Below, piece after piece: positions 17,122-25,453 of a stretch of DNA of 64,000 nucleotides. A program made the translations under genes and the position numbers. The stretch's first letter is position 1. Each line of letters opens with the position of its first letter. The notes below the pieces were generated by a model. That model was not told the DNA's origin, did not search any database, and saw only the letters and a list, made by a program, of their open reading frames with translations. The DNA comes from Rhodanobacter spathiphylli B39 (GTDB lineage Bacteria; Pseudomonadota; Gammaproteobacteria; Xanthomonadales; Rhodanobacteraceae), in assembly GCF_000264295.1 (NCBI RefSeq), contig NZ_AJXT01000004.1:372001-436000 (forward strand). The letters run 5' to 3'.

Positions 17122-17733
17122 ATGAATCCGACTTCGATCCTGCTGTTTGCTGCCACCGTACTTCCGCTGATTTGTACGCCGGGCCCCGACATGCTGTTCA
17201 TTGCCTCGCAGGCGATTTCCGGCGATGCGTCCGCCGGACGTCGTGCCACCGCCGGGGTCTGCGCCGGCTACGTGGTGCATTCGCTGCTGGTGGCGCTGGG
17301 CCTGGCGGCGATCATCGCGACATCGCCGCTGTTGTTCGAAGCGATGCGCTGGATCGGCGTGGCGTATCTGGTTTATCTGGCATCCAGGCTGATCCGGTCC
17401 GCGCTGTCGGCGGGCAACTTGGCCCTGCAGCCGGGGGTGGGCGGGGCGCCATTCAAGCGTGGTTTCCTGACGGCCGTGTTGAACCCCAAGGGCATGCTGA
17501 TCTATTTCGCGATCCTGCCGCAGTTCATGCACGGCAACGGATCGACGACATCGCAGGCACTGATCCTGTCGGCCATTTTCATCGGCCTGTGTGGTGTCGT
17601 TTACCTGGTGCTGAGCAGCGTGATCGCTTCGACCGGGGCGACCGGCAACTTCAGCGACCGACGCCGTCGCTGGATCGAAGGCGTGTCGGGCGGTTTCCTG
17701 CTGCTGGCGGCGGGCAGGATCGCCGCGGGCTGA
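17122..17733 (+). CDS. LysE/RhtB-family amino acid exporter
   Basis: This 203-residue membrane protein matches the LysE/RhtB family. It has six hydrophobic helices and the N-terminal signature CTPGPDMLFIASQAISGDASAGRRATAG, followed by LNPKGMLIYFAILPQF near the middle. These proteins export amino acids such as lysine, threonine or homoserine lactones. The exported amino acid cannot be told from sequence. The upstream ATG at 17113 is an alternative start. Control by the divergent Lrp protein is likely. Confidence 0.85.
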   Translation: MNPTSILLFAATVLPLICTPGPDMLFIASQAISGDASAGRRATAGVCAGYVVHSLLVALGLAAIIATSPLLFEAMRWIGVAYLVYLASRLIRSALSAGNLALQPGVGGAPFKRGFLTAVLNPKGMLIYFAILPQFMHGNGSTTSQALILSAIFIGLCGVVYLVLSSVIASTGATGNFSDRRRRWIEGVSGGFLLLAAGRIAAG

Positions 17734-17777
17734 GGCTTGGCCAGGCTGCATCTGCCGAAGCCAGTCGGCGTGGCGGG

Positions 17778-18782
17778 TTACTGCACCCTGGCGGCTGTCG
17801 CGGCCGGCGCCCGCGGCTCGAACGGTACCGTCGGCCCGGGCTTGAGGCCCTTGCGCCATCGCCCCAGCTGGTCGCGGATGCCGCTGCCGATATCGATCTG
17901 CGGCTCGGACGGGGTGAGCCTGTCCTGTCTTTCCCACGCGGCGATGTCGTTGCGGGCCCGGGTGAATGCATCGGCGAAGTTGTCGCTGTGGTTCAGCGCA
18001 TCGACCAGCCAGGCCTTGCCGAAATAGGTGATGTCCGCATCGCTGCCGCAGCCGAACGAGCTGCGATCGCTGCGGGCGGCGGTGAGCACCATAGTGCCGG
18101 GGCCGCGCAGTGGCGGCAGGAAGCCACCGGAATAGCAGGCGTTGATCACCACGACCTTCCACTTGAACGGATGCAGGGCGAGGATGCCGGCGAGGTCGCT
18201 GGCGCCGATCGGATCCAGCGGCAACGGGTCCATGTCGACCAGCAACTGGTGATCCTCGCTGCCGTGGCTGGTCACGTAGAGCAGCAGGATGTCGTCGGGC
18301 TGCATCGCCTTGCCCAGTCCGTCGAGCGCCGTTTCCAGATTGCTCCAGCTGGCCAGCGGACGGGTGGACAGGGTGGCCGGGTTGTTCTCCAGCACCAGGC
18401 TGTGCGTGCCGGGCCCGAAGCGACGGGTGAACAGCCGGGCGGCGTATTCGGCTTCGTTGCGGAACACGTCCTCGCCGCCATCGCCGGCGAAGGTCAGCAG
18501 GTACAGGTTTGGCCTGCCGGGCGCGCGCGGGCCGAGTTCGGCCAGCGCCTGGCGCATCATACGTGGCTGCGCGTAGAGGACCTGTTCCGGGGTCGGCGCC
18601 TGGTCGGGCCAGCGCTCGACATCGGCAACCGTCGTGTCCGGGTCAGCCAGGTCCTGCGGCAGGATGGCCGACGCGGCGACTGCGGGCGAGGCCTGCGGCG
18701 GGACGGCGGAGCGGCCCGACCACCATGCATTCAGCAGCACGCCGGCGGCGAGTGCGAGCAGGACGGTCAGGGCGTTGCGCAT
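17778..18782 (-). CDS. C13-family caspase-like cysteine peptidase
   Basis: This 334-residue protein begins with a signal anchor (MRNALTVLLALAAGVLLNAWW), so it is probably exported or membrane tethered. The peptidase fold of clan CD is visible: LYLLTFAGDGGEDVF, the catalytic His in LLYVTSHGSED and the catalytic Cys in VVVINACYSGGFLPPL. These match the C13 (legumain) family. The substrate is unknown. It starts only 18 bp after mtnC ends, on the same strand, so it is probably the last gene of the methionine salvage transcript. Confidence 0.82.
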   Translation of the reverse strand: MRNALTVLLALAAGVLLNAWWSGRSAVPPQASPAVAASAILPQDLADPDTTVADVERWPDQAPTPEQVLYAQPRMMRQALAELGPRAPGRPNLYLLTFAGDGGEDVFRNEAEYAARLFTRRFGPGTHSLVLENNPATLSTRPLASWSNLETALDGLGKAMQPDDILLLYVTSHGSEDHQLLVDMDPLPLDPIGASDLAGILALHPFKWKVVVINACYSGGFLPPLRGPGTMVLTAARSDRSSFGCGSDADITYFGKAWLVDALNHSDNFADAFTRARNDIAAWERQDRLTPSEPQIDIGSGIRDQLGRWRKGLKPGPTVPFEPRAPAATAARVQ

Positions 18783-18800
18783 GACGGCGTGCGTGATCTG

Positions 18801-19487
18801 TCAGAAGCTGATCGCGTCGAAATCGCGATGGACCGGGTGGCGCGGCGTGGCCGGCAGCGCCTGCGGTTCGCGCACCAGCCATGCGGTCTGGAAACCTGCC
18901 TCGCGGGCGGCGTCGAGTTCCTCGACGATGTCGGACAGGAACAGCAGGTGTTGCGGCTGTTCGCCGACCGCCTCGGCGATGCGCCGGTACGACCCGGCTT
19001 CGCGCTTCGCTCCGGTTTCGGTATCGAAGTAGCCGGCGAACAGCGGGCCCAGGTCACCTGCCTCGCTGTACCTGAAGAACAGCTGTTGCGCGGGCACCGA
19101 GCCGGAGGAGTAGACGTACAGGCGCAGGCCGTCGGCGCGCCATTGGCGCAGTCGTGCCGCGACTTCCGGGTACAGGTGGGCGCGGTAGTCGCCGGCCTCG
19201 TAGCCATCCTTCCAGATCATGCCCTGCAGCGCCTTCAGCGCGGTGGACTTGCGGTCCTGGTCGATCCAGCCCAGCAGCAGTTCGATGATGTCCTGGCGAC
19301 TGGCCTCGATCAGCCCCGCTTCGCGGGCCGCCTCATGCAGCCAGTGCTGCACTTCGGGCCGGTCGCCGTGGGTTTCGACGAAGGCCGGCAGGCGTTTGCG
19401 CGCGTACGGGAACAGCACGTCGCGGACGAAGTCGATCGAGCTGGTGGTGCCCTCGATGTCGGTGACGATGGCGCGGATTTCGGTCAT
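18801..19487 (-). CDS. mtnC: Acireductone synthase (enolase-phosphatase E1)
   Basis: MtnC converts 2,3-diketo-5-methylthiopentyl-1-phosphate to acireductone by enolisation and dephosphorylation. The 228-residue HAD enzyme shows the nucleophile motif TDIEGTTSSIDFV, the motif II Ser in VYSSGSVPAQ, the KxEAGSY-type lysine region (GAKREAGSYRRI) and FLSDIVEELDAA as the acidic motif. It lies downstream of mtnD in the salvage operon. Confidence 0.95.
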   Translation of the reverse strand: MTEIRAIVTDIEGTTSSIDFVRDVLFPYARKRLPAFVETHGDRPEVQHWLHEAAREAGLIEASRQDIIELLLGWIDQDRKSTALKALQGMIWKDGYEAGDYRAHLYPEVAARLRQWRADGLRLYVYSSGSVPAQQLFFRYSEAGDLGPLFAGYFDTETGAKREAGSYRRIAEAVGEQPQHLLFLSDIVEELDAAREAGFQTAWLVREPQALPATPRHPVHRDFDAISF

Positions 19488-19540
19488 GGATTCGGGTTTC
19501 GGGATACGCGGGAGCGGGGCGTCGTCCGGGTGCGAGCCGG

Positions 19541-20092
19541 TTACTGCTTCGCCTGCATGCGGGGAAAGCCGGCGGCGATGTCGTCGCCGGTGAAGTTCGC
19601 CACCCAGCCTTCCTTGTTGGTGAACAGCCGGATCGCCACGAAGTACGGCGACTCGCTCATGTCGAACCAGTGGCGGGTGCCGTCGGGCACGCCGATCAGG
19701 TCACCCTGTTCGCACAGGATGTCGTAGACCTTGCCGTCGACGTGAAGGGTGAACTGGCCGGAGCCGGCGACGAAGAAACGCACCTCGTCCTCGCTGTGGG
19801 TGTGCTCGCTGAGGAATTTCTGGCGCAGCACGGCGCGGTCGGGGTGGTCGGGGGTGAGGCTGATCACGTCGACTGCCTGGTAGCCCTTCTCGCCCATCAG
19901 GCGGTCGATGTCGCTGCGGTAGGCGGCGATCACCTCGTCCTGGCTGGCGCCGGGCACGATCGGCTGGGTGGCGGCCCACTGCTCGAAGCGCACGCCGATC
20001 CCGCCGAGCTCGGCGGCGATGGCGGCGTGGTCGTCCAGCACGGCCAGCGGGGATTGCGGGCGGCTTTCGTCGAAGATGCGCAGTCGGCTCAT
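19541..20092 (-). CDS. mtnD: Acireductone dioxygenase
   Basis: MtnD oxidises acireductone to the methionine keto acid precursor and formate (Fe form) or to an off-pathway product (Ni form). The 183-residue cupin has metal ligands in EHTHSEDEVRFFVAG (His, His, Glu) and a further His in GVPDGTRHWFDM. The length is normal. It overlaps mtnB by 4 bp (ATGA), indicating coupling. Confidence 0.95.
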   Translation of the reverse strand: MSRLRIFDESRPQSPLAVLDDHAAIAAELGGIGVRFEQWAATQPIVPGASQDEVIAAYRSDIDRLMGEKGYQAVDVISLTPDHPDRAVLRQKFLSEHTHSEDEVRFFVAGSGQFTLHVDGKVYDILCEQGDLIGVPDGTRHWFDMSESPYFVAIRLFTNKEGWVANFTGDDIAAGFPRMQAKQ

Positions 20093-20739
20093 GATGCCCT
20101 CAGTCGTTTCAGGTCCAGTTCGCAGGCCAGCAGGAACTCCAGCGCTTCCAGGTGGCGCCGGGTTTCGGCCATGTCGCGGCCCCAGGTGTAGATGCCGTGG
20201 CCGTCGATCAGGTAGGCATGCAGGGGCTTGCCCGCCTCCAGCCAGGCATCGACCCGGGCGACCAGTTCCGGCATGTGCTGGGTGTTGGGGAATACCGGGA
20301 TTTCCAGCACGCTGTCGTGGCTGTGATAGCCGCTGATGGCCTTCTGCAGCTCCCAGCCCTGCAGGCGGATCACGCCCTCGCCGGCGTACAGGCGCGAGGC
20401 GACGCTCTGCGTGCGCGAATGCGTGTGCAGCACTGCCTGCATCGCGGGCCAGCGCCGGTAGATCTGGGTATGCAGCGCCGTTTCCGCGCTGGGACGCGCA
20501 TCGGTGCCCACGGCGTTGCCCGCCAGGTCGATCAGCATGATGTCGTCGCGACCGAGCCGGCCCTTGTGCTTGCCCGACACCGTGATGGCAGCGTGTGCGT
20601 CATCGACGCGCATCGAGAAATTGCTGCTGGTCGCAGGCGTCCAGCCGAGATCCGACAGTTCGCGCGCGGCTTCGACGATGGCATCGGCGCGCTGTTCGAA
20701 CAGGCTGGCAGGTATCGTGGCCGGAAGTGTCTGGGTCAT
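20089..20739 (-). CDS. mtnB: Methylthioribulose-1-phosphate dehydratase
   Basis: MtnB is a class II aldolase-like zinc enzyme that dehydrates methylthioribulose-1-phosphate. The 216-residue protein shows GWTPATSSNFSMR, the zinc histidines in HTHSRTQSV and a third in IDGHGIYTWG. The ATG at 20739 gives the usual N terminus, and a perfect palindrome lies 5 bp upstream. It is the first gene of mtnB-mtnD-mtnC. No mtnA or mtnK is present in the window, so earlier steps must be encoded elsewhere. Confidence 0.93.
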   Translation of the reverse strand: MTQTLPATIPASLFEQRADAIVEAARELSDLGWTPATSSNFSMRVDDAHAAITVSGKHKGRLGRDDIMLIDLAGNAVGTDARPSAETALHTQIYRRWPAMQAVLHTHSRTQSVASRLYAGEGVIRLQGWELQKAISGYHSHDSVLEIPVFPNTQHMPELVARVDAWLEAGKPLHAYLIDGHGIYTWGRDMAETRRHLEALEFLLACELDLKRLRAS

Positions 20740-20743
20740 GCGT

Positions 20744-20772
20744 TTTGGACGTCCAAATGGGGGTCGACTATA
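20744..20772 (-). promoter_or_regulatory. mtn operon promoter with palindromic operator
   Basis: TATAGT (20772-20767 on the minus strand) fits a -10 box. Just downstream, around the expected start point, lies TTTGGACGTCCAAA (20744-20757), a perfect 14-bp palindrome. The GACGTC core recalls the MetJ half-site AGACGTCT, so a methionine- or SAH-responsive repressor is a reasonable guess. The regulator itself is not in the window. Confidence 0.55.
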
Positions 20773-20799
20773 CCACGCGGCCATCGCCGCCCTGGCTGT

Positions 20800-20817
20800 A
20801 ATGAGAGCCATTCTCGC
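20800..20817. promoter_or_regulatory. Fur-box-like site upstream of HiPIP
   Basis: AATGAGAGCCATTCTCGC matches the TGAGAAT-N-ATTCTCA type of Fur site at 11 of 14 defined positions. It lies in the divergent region between mtnB and the HiPIP gene, about 87 bp before the HiPIP ATG. An iron-responsive promoter for an iron-sulfur protein is plausible but unproven. Confidence 0.4.
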
Positions 20818-20903
20818 AAGTCAGGAAAGATTTGCCCGCGACGCGTAACATCGGCGCGAGTCCGGGGCAGGGTGCGCCGGATAGTTACGACGGAGGCTTG
20901 CCC

Positions 20904-21236
20904 ATGTCGAAAGAACAAGATATCGAATCGCGTCGCCGATTCCTCAAGGTTGCCGCCGGGACCGCCGCTGCGGCCGTGGTCGTCGGTGGCCTGCCGCGCC
21001 TTGCGCGTGCAGCCGACCTGCCGCCGGTGACCGAAGCGGATCCAACCGCCAAGGCGCTTGGCTATGTCGAGGATGCCACCAAGTCGACGAACGCGAAGTA
21101 CAAGGCCGGTGACGACTGCACCAACTGCCAGTTCTATACCGGTGGCGCGACCGGCCGTGGTCCGTGCCAGCTGTTCCCGGGCAAGTCGGTGAATGCCAAG
21201 GGCTGGTGCGTGTCGCACACGCCGAAGAAGGCCTGA
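20904..21236 (+). CDS. High-potential iron-sulfur protein (HiPIP)
   Basis: This 110-residue precursor has a twin-arginine signal (SRRRFLKVAAGTAAAAVVVGG, cleavage near ARA), so the folded [4Fe-4S] protein is exported to the periplasm. The four cluster cysteines are in CTNCQFY, GPCQLFPG and GWCVSH. HiPIPs carry electrons to terminal oxidases or reaction centres. A GGAGG ribosome-binding site at 20892-20896 fixes the start. A very strong terminator follows 27 bp after the stop. Confidence 0.93.
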   Translation: MSKEQDIESRRRFLKVAAGTAAAAVVVGGLPRLARAADLPPVTEADPTAKALGYVEDATKSTNAKYKAGDDCTNCQFYTGGATGRGPCQLFPGKSVNAKGWCVSHTPKKA

Positions 21237-21263
21237 TCGCGCGCATCAGCGGTCGCGTCATCG

Positions 21264-21303
21264 CTCATGAAAAAAGCCGGCTCTCGCCGGCTTTTTTCAT
21301 GAG
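21264..21303. terminator. Perfect 18-bp-stem bidirectional terminator
   Basis: CTCATGAAAAAAGCCGGC (21264-21281) pairs perfectly with 21286-21303 around a TCTC loop. The A and T runs within the stem give a U-tract in either direction. It ends the HiPIP transcript and shields it from the opposite side. Confidence 0.9.
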
Positions 21304-21645
21304 CCCTCGCATGGGGCGAAAGCACGACGCAGATTCCGGACAAAAGTGCGGCTCGGACACGTCAGGCTGAGGAGCTACCCACCTGACAAGCCGAGCCGCG
21401 ATCCGGGGCCCACTGCCAAGTGATCAACCCGCGGACTGGCGATGATACTCCCGACTTCGCCGAATGGGCGGTCAACCTCTCGATTTCTCTTGAAAAGTTA
21501 TCGTTAAACTCATTTTAAACAATGAGTTACAGATCAACTTCTCAGAAAAATTGTGAACCAGGCCTCGCGCGAACCATTTTTCGCGAAACCGTCATTTCGA
21601 CGACTTTGAGCACCTTTTGACGACATTCACCGCCAATCGACGATT
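21304..21645. other. Gene-free region with structured-RNA candidate and AT-rich stretch
   Basis: No convincing coding sequence lies here. The left part (21341-21480) holds a compound hairpin described separately. The right part (21481-21645) is unusually AT rich for this genome. It has a hairpin AACTCATT (21508-21515) with AATGAGTT (21522-21529) and several CGACGA-type short repeats near 21598-21642. I recognise no promoter or known RNA family with confidence. Confidence 0.5.
21338..21400 (-). ncRNA. Candidate structured RNA or terminator hairpin
   Basis: The outer stem GCGGCTCGG (21348-21356) pairs with CCGAGCCGC (21391-21399). An inner stem GTCAGG (21361-21366) pairs with CCTGAC (21382-21387) around a 15-nt loop containing CTGAGGAGCTACCCA. 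On the minus strand the hairpin is followed by ACTTTTG, a weak U-tract, which suggests the 3' end of a minus-strand small RNA or of the permease 3' UTR. A TATCAT at 21447-21442 could be a -10 box, but no well-spaced -35 is seen. Confidence 0.35.
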
Positions 21646-23106
21646 TCAGCGTTCAGCGCCGGCTGCTGCTGCGGCCAGCCGCAAGGCGCTGTGCTGGCGG
21701 CTGTACAGGAAGTAGATGGCGAAGCCGAGCAGGGTCCAGATCCCCAGGATGGCCCAGTTGAACCAGTCCAGGCTGAACAGCAAGGCGAAGCAGCTGGCCA
21801 CGCCGGCCAGGCAGGTGAACCAGACCCACGGCACGCGGAACGTGCGTGGCAGATCGGGCAAGGTGTGACGCAGGATCAGCACGCCCGCGCACACCGCGGA
21901 GAAGGCGATCAGCGTGCCCATCGAGGTGAGGTTGGCCAGCAGGTCCAGCGGGAACACCGCGGCGAGCAGGGCGATCATGGCGCCGGTGATCAGGGTGTTG
22001 ATGTGCGGCGTGCGATAGCGCGGATGAACCTTGGCGAACACCTTCGGCAACATGCCGTCGCGGGCCATGATCATGAAGATGCGCGGCTGCGCGATGATCA
22101 TCACCAGGATCACCGAGGACAGGCCGATCATTGCGCCGATCTCCACCACCAGGCGCAGCCAGCCCAGTTGCGGGATGGCCGCCACTGCGGTGACCACCGG
22201 CTCGGAGGTATCGAGCAGGGAATACGGCACCAGTCCGGTCAGCACCGCGGCCATGGCCAGGTACAGCACGGTGCAGATCACCAGCGAGACCAGGATGCCG
22301 AAGGGCAGGTCACGTTGCGGATTCTTGCACTCCTGGGCCGCAGTCGAGGTTGCCTCGAAACCGATATAGGCGAAGAACACCATGGCTGCGCCGCGCATGA
22401 TGCCGGACCAGCCGTACTTGCCGTCGCCCTGCGGTTCCGGAATGAACGGATGCCAGTTCTCCGGGTTCACGTAGCGGTAGCCGGCGACCACCACGATGAC
22501 GATCAGGCCCACCTTGACCAGCACCATCAGCGCGTTGAGGCCCGACGACTCGCGAATGCCGATGTAGCACAGCCAGGTGAGCGCCATCACGATGGCGACC
22601 GCTGGCAGGTTGAACAGGTGGCCGGTGACCACCAGGCGCCCGTCGGTGAACGCCAGCGGCGCCTCGGTGAGCGCCACCGGCAGGTGCAGGCCCATGTGGT
22701 CGAGCAGGCTGGTGAAATAGCCGGTCCAGCTGGCCGCCACGGCCGAGGCGGAGATGCCGTACTCGGCCACCATGTTCCAGCCGATGAACCACGCAGCCAG
22801 CTCGCCAAGCGAAGCGTAGGCATACGAATAGGAGCTGCCGGAGATCGGGATCACCGTGGCGAATTCGGCGTAGCACAGCGCGCTGAAGCCGCTGCAGATC
22901 GCCGCGATGATGAAGGAGATCAGCACGGCCGGGCCGGCATGTTCCGCCGCCGCCGTGCCGGTGACCACGAAGATGCCGGTCCCGATCACGGCGCCGATGC
23001 CCAGCGCGGTGATGCCCCACGGCCCCAGGGTGCGGCGCAGTCCCGGGCCGTGACCGTGGTCGTCATTGCTGAAATCGGTCTTGCGGGCGAGCAACTGCTT
23101 GAGCAT
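21646..23106 (-). CDS. APC-family amino acid permease
   Basis: This 486-residue membrane protein of the amino acid/polyamine/organocation superfamily most resembles the cationic amino acid transporter (YfnA-like) group. About 12 hydrophobic helices are visible. The substrate-site motif in helix 1 is GIGAVIGTGIFVVTGTAAAEHAGPA, and FFAYIGFEATSTAAQECKNPQRDLPFGI marks helix 6 and the following loop. It lies 89 bp downstream of a close paralogue on the same strand, suggesting tandem duplication. The substrate is not certain. Confidence 0.87.
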   Translation of the reverse strand: MLKQLLARKTDFSNDDHGHGPGLRRTLGPWGITALGIGAVIGTGIFVVTGTAAAEHAGPAVLISFIIAAICSGFSALCYAEFATVIPISGSSYSYAYASLGELAAWFIGWNMVAEYGISASAVAASWTGYFTSLLDHMGLHLPVALTEAPLAFTDGRLVVTGHLFNLPAVAIVMALTWLCYIGIRESSGLNALMVLVKVGLIVIVVVAGYRYVNPENWHPFIPEPQGDGKYGWSGIMRGAAMVFFAYIGFEATSTAAQECKNPQRDLPFGILVSLVICTVLYLAMAAVLTGLVPYSLLDTSEPVVTAVAAIPQLGWLRLVVEIGAMIGLSSVILVMIIAQPRIFMIMARDGMLPKVFAKVHPRYRTPHINTLITGAMIALLAAVFPLDLLANLTSMGTLIAFSAVCAGVLILRHTLPDLPRTFRVPWVWFTCLAGVASCFALLFSLDWFNWAILGIWTLLGFAIYFLYSRQHSALRLAAAAAGAER

Positions 23107-23160
23107 GGGATTCGTCTTCGAAGGCGGACATCAGGCTCCGTCGACGGAACCCCTCAAACG

Positions 23161-23191
23161 CGGCGGCCGGCGTGGTGGGCGCCGGCCGCCG
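23161..23191. terminator. Strong hairpin between the two permease genes
   Basis: A perfect 12-bp GC-rich stem (23161-23172 with 23180-23191) encloses a 7-nt loop. On the minus strand it is followed by only a short T-run (GTTTGAG). It may stabilise the upstream permease mRNA or reduce read-through rather than act as a full terminator. Confidence 0.45.
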
Positions 23192-23195
23192 GGTG

Positions 23196-24725
23196 TCACT
23201 GCGCGCTCTGGCGCAATTTGCTGTTGCGGTAGCCGTAGAAGGCGTAGACCAGGAAGCCGATGACGATCCAGCCCACCAGCAGCGGCCAGCGCACCTTGAA
23301 GGCCTGCCAGAACAGGAACAGGCAGGCGAAGGCGCCCAGCGGGCAGACCACCCACGGCAGCGGCACGCGGAAGGCGCGCGGCAGTTCCGGACGGGTACGA
23401 CGCAGCACCAGCACGCCGATGCACACGGTGGCGAAGGCGAGCAGGGTGCCCATCGAGACCAGGTCGCCGAGCACGTCCACCGGGAACAGACCGGCCAGGA
23501 GACAGGCGATCACGCCCACCAGGATGGTGCCGATGTACGGGGTGCGGTGCTTCGAATGCAGCTTGCCCAGCGCCTGGGGCAACAGGCCATCGCGCGACAT
23601 CGAATAGAAGATGCGCGGCTGGCCCATCAGCATCACCAGGATCACCGAGCTCAGGCCGGCGAGTGCAGCGAACACCACCAGCACCTTCAGCGAGCCCAGC
23701 AGGTAGCTGGAGGCGGAGCCGGGGGCGACATTGCCGAGCACGTAGTTGATCGCGGTGGCGACCGGCTCGGGCGTGTTGAGCATGCGGAACGGCGTGGTGC
23801 CGGTCATGACCGCAGCCATCGCGATGTACAGCACGGTGCAGATCAGCAGCGAGCCGAGGATGCCGATCGGCATGTCGCGCTGGGGATTCTTCGCTTCGCC
23901 GGCGGCCGTGGAAACCGCATCGAAGCCGATGTAGGCAAAGAACACCAGGGTGGCGCCGCGATAGATGCCGCTCCAGCCGAATTTCGAACCGCCCTCGTTC
24001 GCCGGGATGAAGGGATGCCACAGGTCGGCATTGATGTAGTTGAACATCACGATCAGGAACAGCACGATCACGGTGACCTTGATCGCGACGATGATCGCGT
24101 TGACCGTGGCCGACTGGGTGATGCCCATGTAGCACAGCCAGCTGATCGCGCCGACGATGAGGATCGCCGGAAGATTGATCAGCGCGCCGGTGAACACCAG
24201 CTTGTGACCGCCTTCGGCGAAGGTCAGCGGAGCCGACGAGAGCGCTGCGGGCAGGGTGAAGTTCACGCCCGTCATCGAGCTGAGCATTCGCAGCATCTCG
24301 CCGAAATAACCCGACCAGGCGACCGCCACGGTCGATGCGGCGAACAGGTATTCGAGCACCAGCGCCCAGCCGATGAACCAGGCCACCACTTCGCCCAGGG
24401 TCGCGTAGGAGTAGGAATAGGCGCTGCCGGATACCGGCAGCATCGCGGCGAATTCCGCGTAGCACATGCCGGCCAGGCCGCAGGCAAACGCTGCGATCAG
24501 AAAGCTGAAAATGAGTGCGGGGCCGGCGAACTGGGCCGCCGCCGTGCCGGTGATGGCGAAGATGCCGGCGCCGATCACCGCACCGATGCCGAGCATCACC
24601 AGATGCCGAGCCGTCAGCACGCGCTTGAGAGTGACTTCGCCCTCGGCGCCGCCTTCGACGGGTTCGCCAGCGTCCACATGAGGCATTGCCTCGATCGTGT
24701 GAGTGGCAAATAGACCTTTTATCAT
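23196..24725 (-). CDS. APC-family amino acid permease (paralogue)
   Basis: This 509-residue permease is closely similar to the next gene downstream. It has GIGAVIGAGIFAITGTAAAQFAGPA in helix 1 and FFAYIGFDAVSTAAGEAKNPQRDMPIGI around helix 6. The start at 24725 (MIKGLFATHTIE) is preceded by GGGGAAG and gives a normal cytoplasmic N terminus. An upstream in-frame extension lacks family support. Function is proton-coupled amino acid uptake, substrate unknown. Confidence 0.87.
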   Translation of the reverse strand: MIKGLFATHTIEAMPHVDAGEPVEGGAEGEVTLKRVLTARHLVMLGIGAVIGAGIFAITGTAAAQFAGPALIFSFLIAAFACGLAGMCYAEFAAMLPVSGSAYSYSYATLGEVVAWFIGWALVLEYLFAASTVAVAWSGYFGEMLRMLSSMTGVNFTLPAALSSAPLTFAEGGHKLVFTGALINLPAILIVGAISWLCYMGITQSATVNAIIVAIKVTVIVLFLIVMFNYINADLWHPFIPANEGGSKFGWSGIYRGATLVFFAYIGFDAVSTAAGEAKNPQRDMPIGILGSLLICTVLYIAMAAVMTGTTPFRMLNTPEPVATAINYVLGNVAPGSASSYLLGSLKVLVVFAALAGLSSVILVMLMGQPRIFYSMSRDGLLPQALGKLHSKHRTPYIGTILVGVIACLLAGLFPVDVLGDLVSMGTLLAFATVCIGVLVLRRTRPELPRAFRVPLPWVVCPLGAFACLFLFWQAFKVRWPLLVGWIVIGFLVYAFYGYRNSKLRQSAQ

Positions 24726-24901
24726 CAACTTCCCCTCAGGTGATTTGCCCGCGTCCGCTCTGCGGCGGATGGATGAAACGGCTGGGCAATGGCGGGCCAA
24801 CATAGCCCATGCGGCAAAGGTTGTACAAGCTTCACTCATGTTGCGGCGAAACATGCCGCGACCGGTTTTCAGGCAGTCGTTCGACTCATCGCGGGACATC
24901 C

Positions 24902-25447
24902 ATGCAGCAGCCGATCATCATCATGTTCGAAGCTTTCCAGCGCTACCGTGACCAATGGCAGGGGGAGTCCGCGGTCGTCGCGCAGTTCGAAAGTTTTCTG
25001 CATGCGCAGGCGGATGGATTCGAGCGCAGCAACGCCGTGGGCCACTTCACCGGCTCGGCCTGGCTGGTCAGCGGCGATGGCAGGCGCGTGCTGCTGATGC
25101 ATCACCGCAAGCTCGACCGCTGGCTGCAGCCGGGTGGTCATGCCGATGGCGACACGGATCTTGCCCGGGTCGCCCTGCGCGAGGCGGAAGAGGAAACCGG
25201 CCTGACCGGTCTTCGCGTCGAAGGCGACATCTTCGACCTTGATCGACACCGCATCCCCGCCCGTGCGAACGAGCCGGAACACTGGCATTACGACGTGCGC
25301 TACGTGGTGCGCGCGGGAACCGACGAATCGTTTGTGGTCAATGCCGAATCGCATGCGCTGGCATGGCGGCCGGTGGGCGAGGTGGCCGCTGACGAGACAC
25401 TCGATGCGTCGCTGCGACGGATGGCGCGCAAGTGGCTGGAGCGGTAG
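24902..25447 (+). CDS. NUDIX hydrolase
   Basis: This 181-residue protein carries the Nudix box GGHADGDTDLARVALREAEEETGL (GX5EX7REUXEEXGU pattern with a small variation, about residues 78-101) on a normal Nudix fold. The substrate (a nucleoside diphosphate linked to another moiety) cannot be assigned. It is divergent from the permease gene. The ATG at 24902 follows a weak GGGACA stretch, and Met at residue 8 is an alternative. Confidence 0.82.
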   Translation: MQQPIIIMFEAFQRYRDQWQGESAVVAQFESFLHAQADGFERSNAVGHFTGSAWLVSGDGRRVLLMHHRKLDRWLQPGGHADGDTDLARVALREAEEETGLTGLRVEGDIFDLDRHRIPARANEPEHWHYDVRYVVRAGTDESFVVNAESHALAWRPVGEVAADETLDASLRRMARKWLER

Positions 25448-25453
25448 CCCGCC

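Noticed and set aside
17172-19727. Long open frame of 851 codons on the plus strand opposite the C13 peptidase and mtnC
   Set aside because: The minus-strand genes carry full catalytic motifs, and this frame has none.
21440-21475. Sigma70 promoter for the structured-RNA candidate (GGTCAA/TATCAT on the minus strand)
   Set aside because: The spacer would be 22 bp, too long for a normal promoter.
21304-21480. 6S RNA, tmRNA or RNase P RNA
   Set aside because: None of the conserved cores of these RNAs could be matched in the hairpin region.
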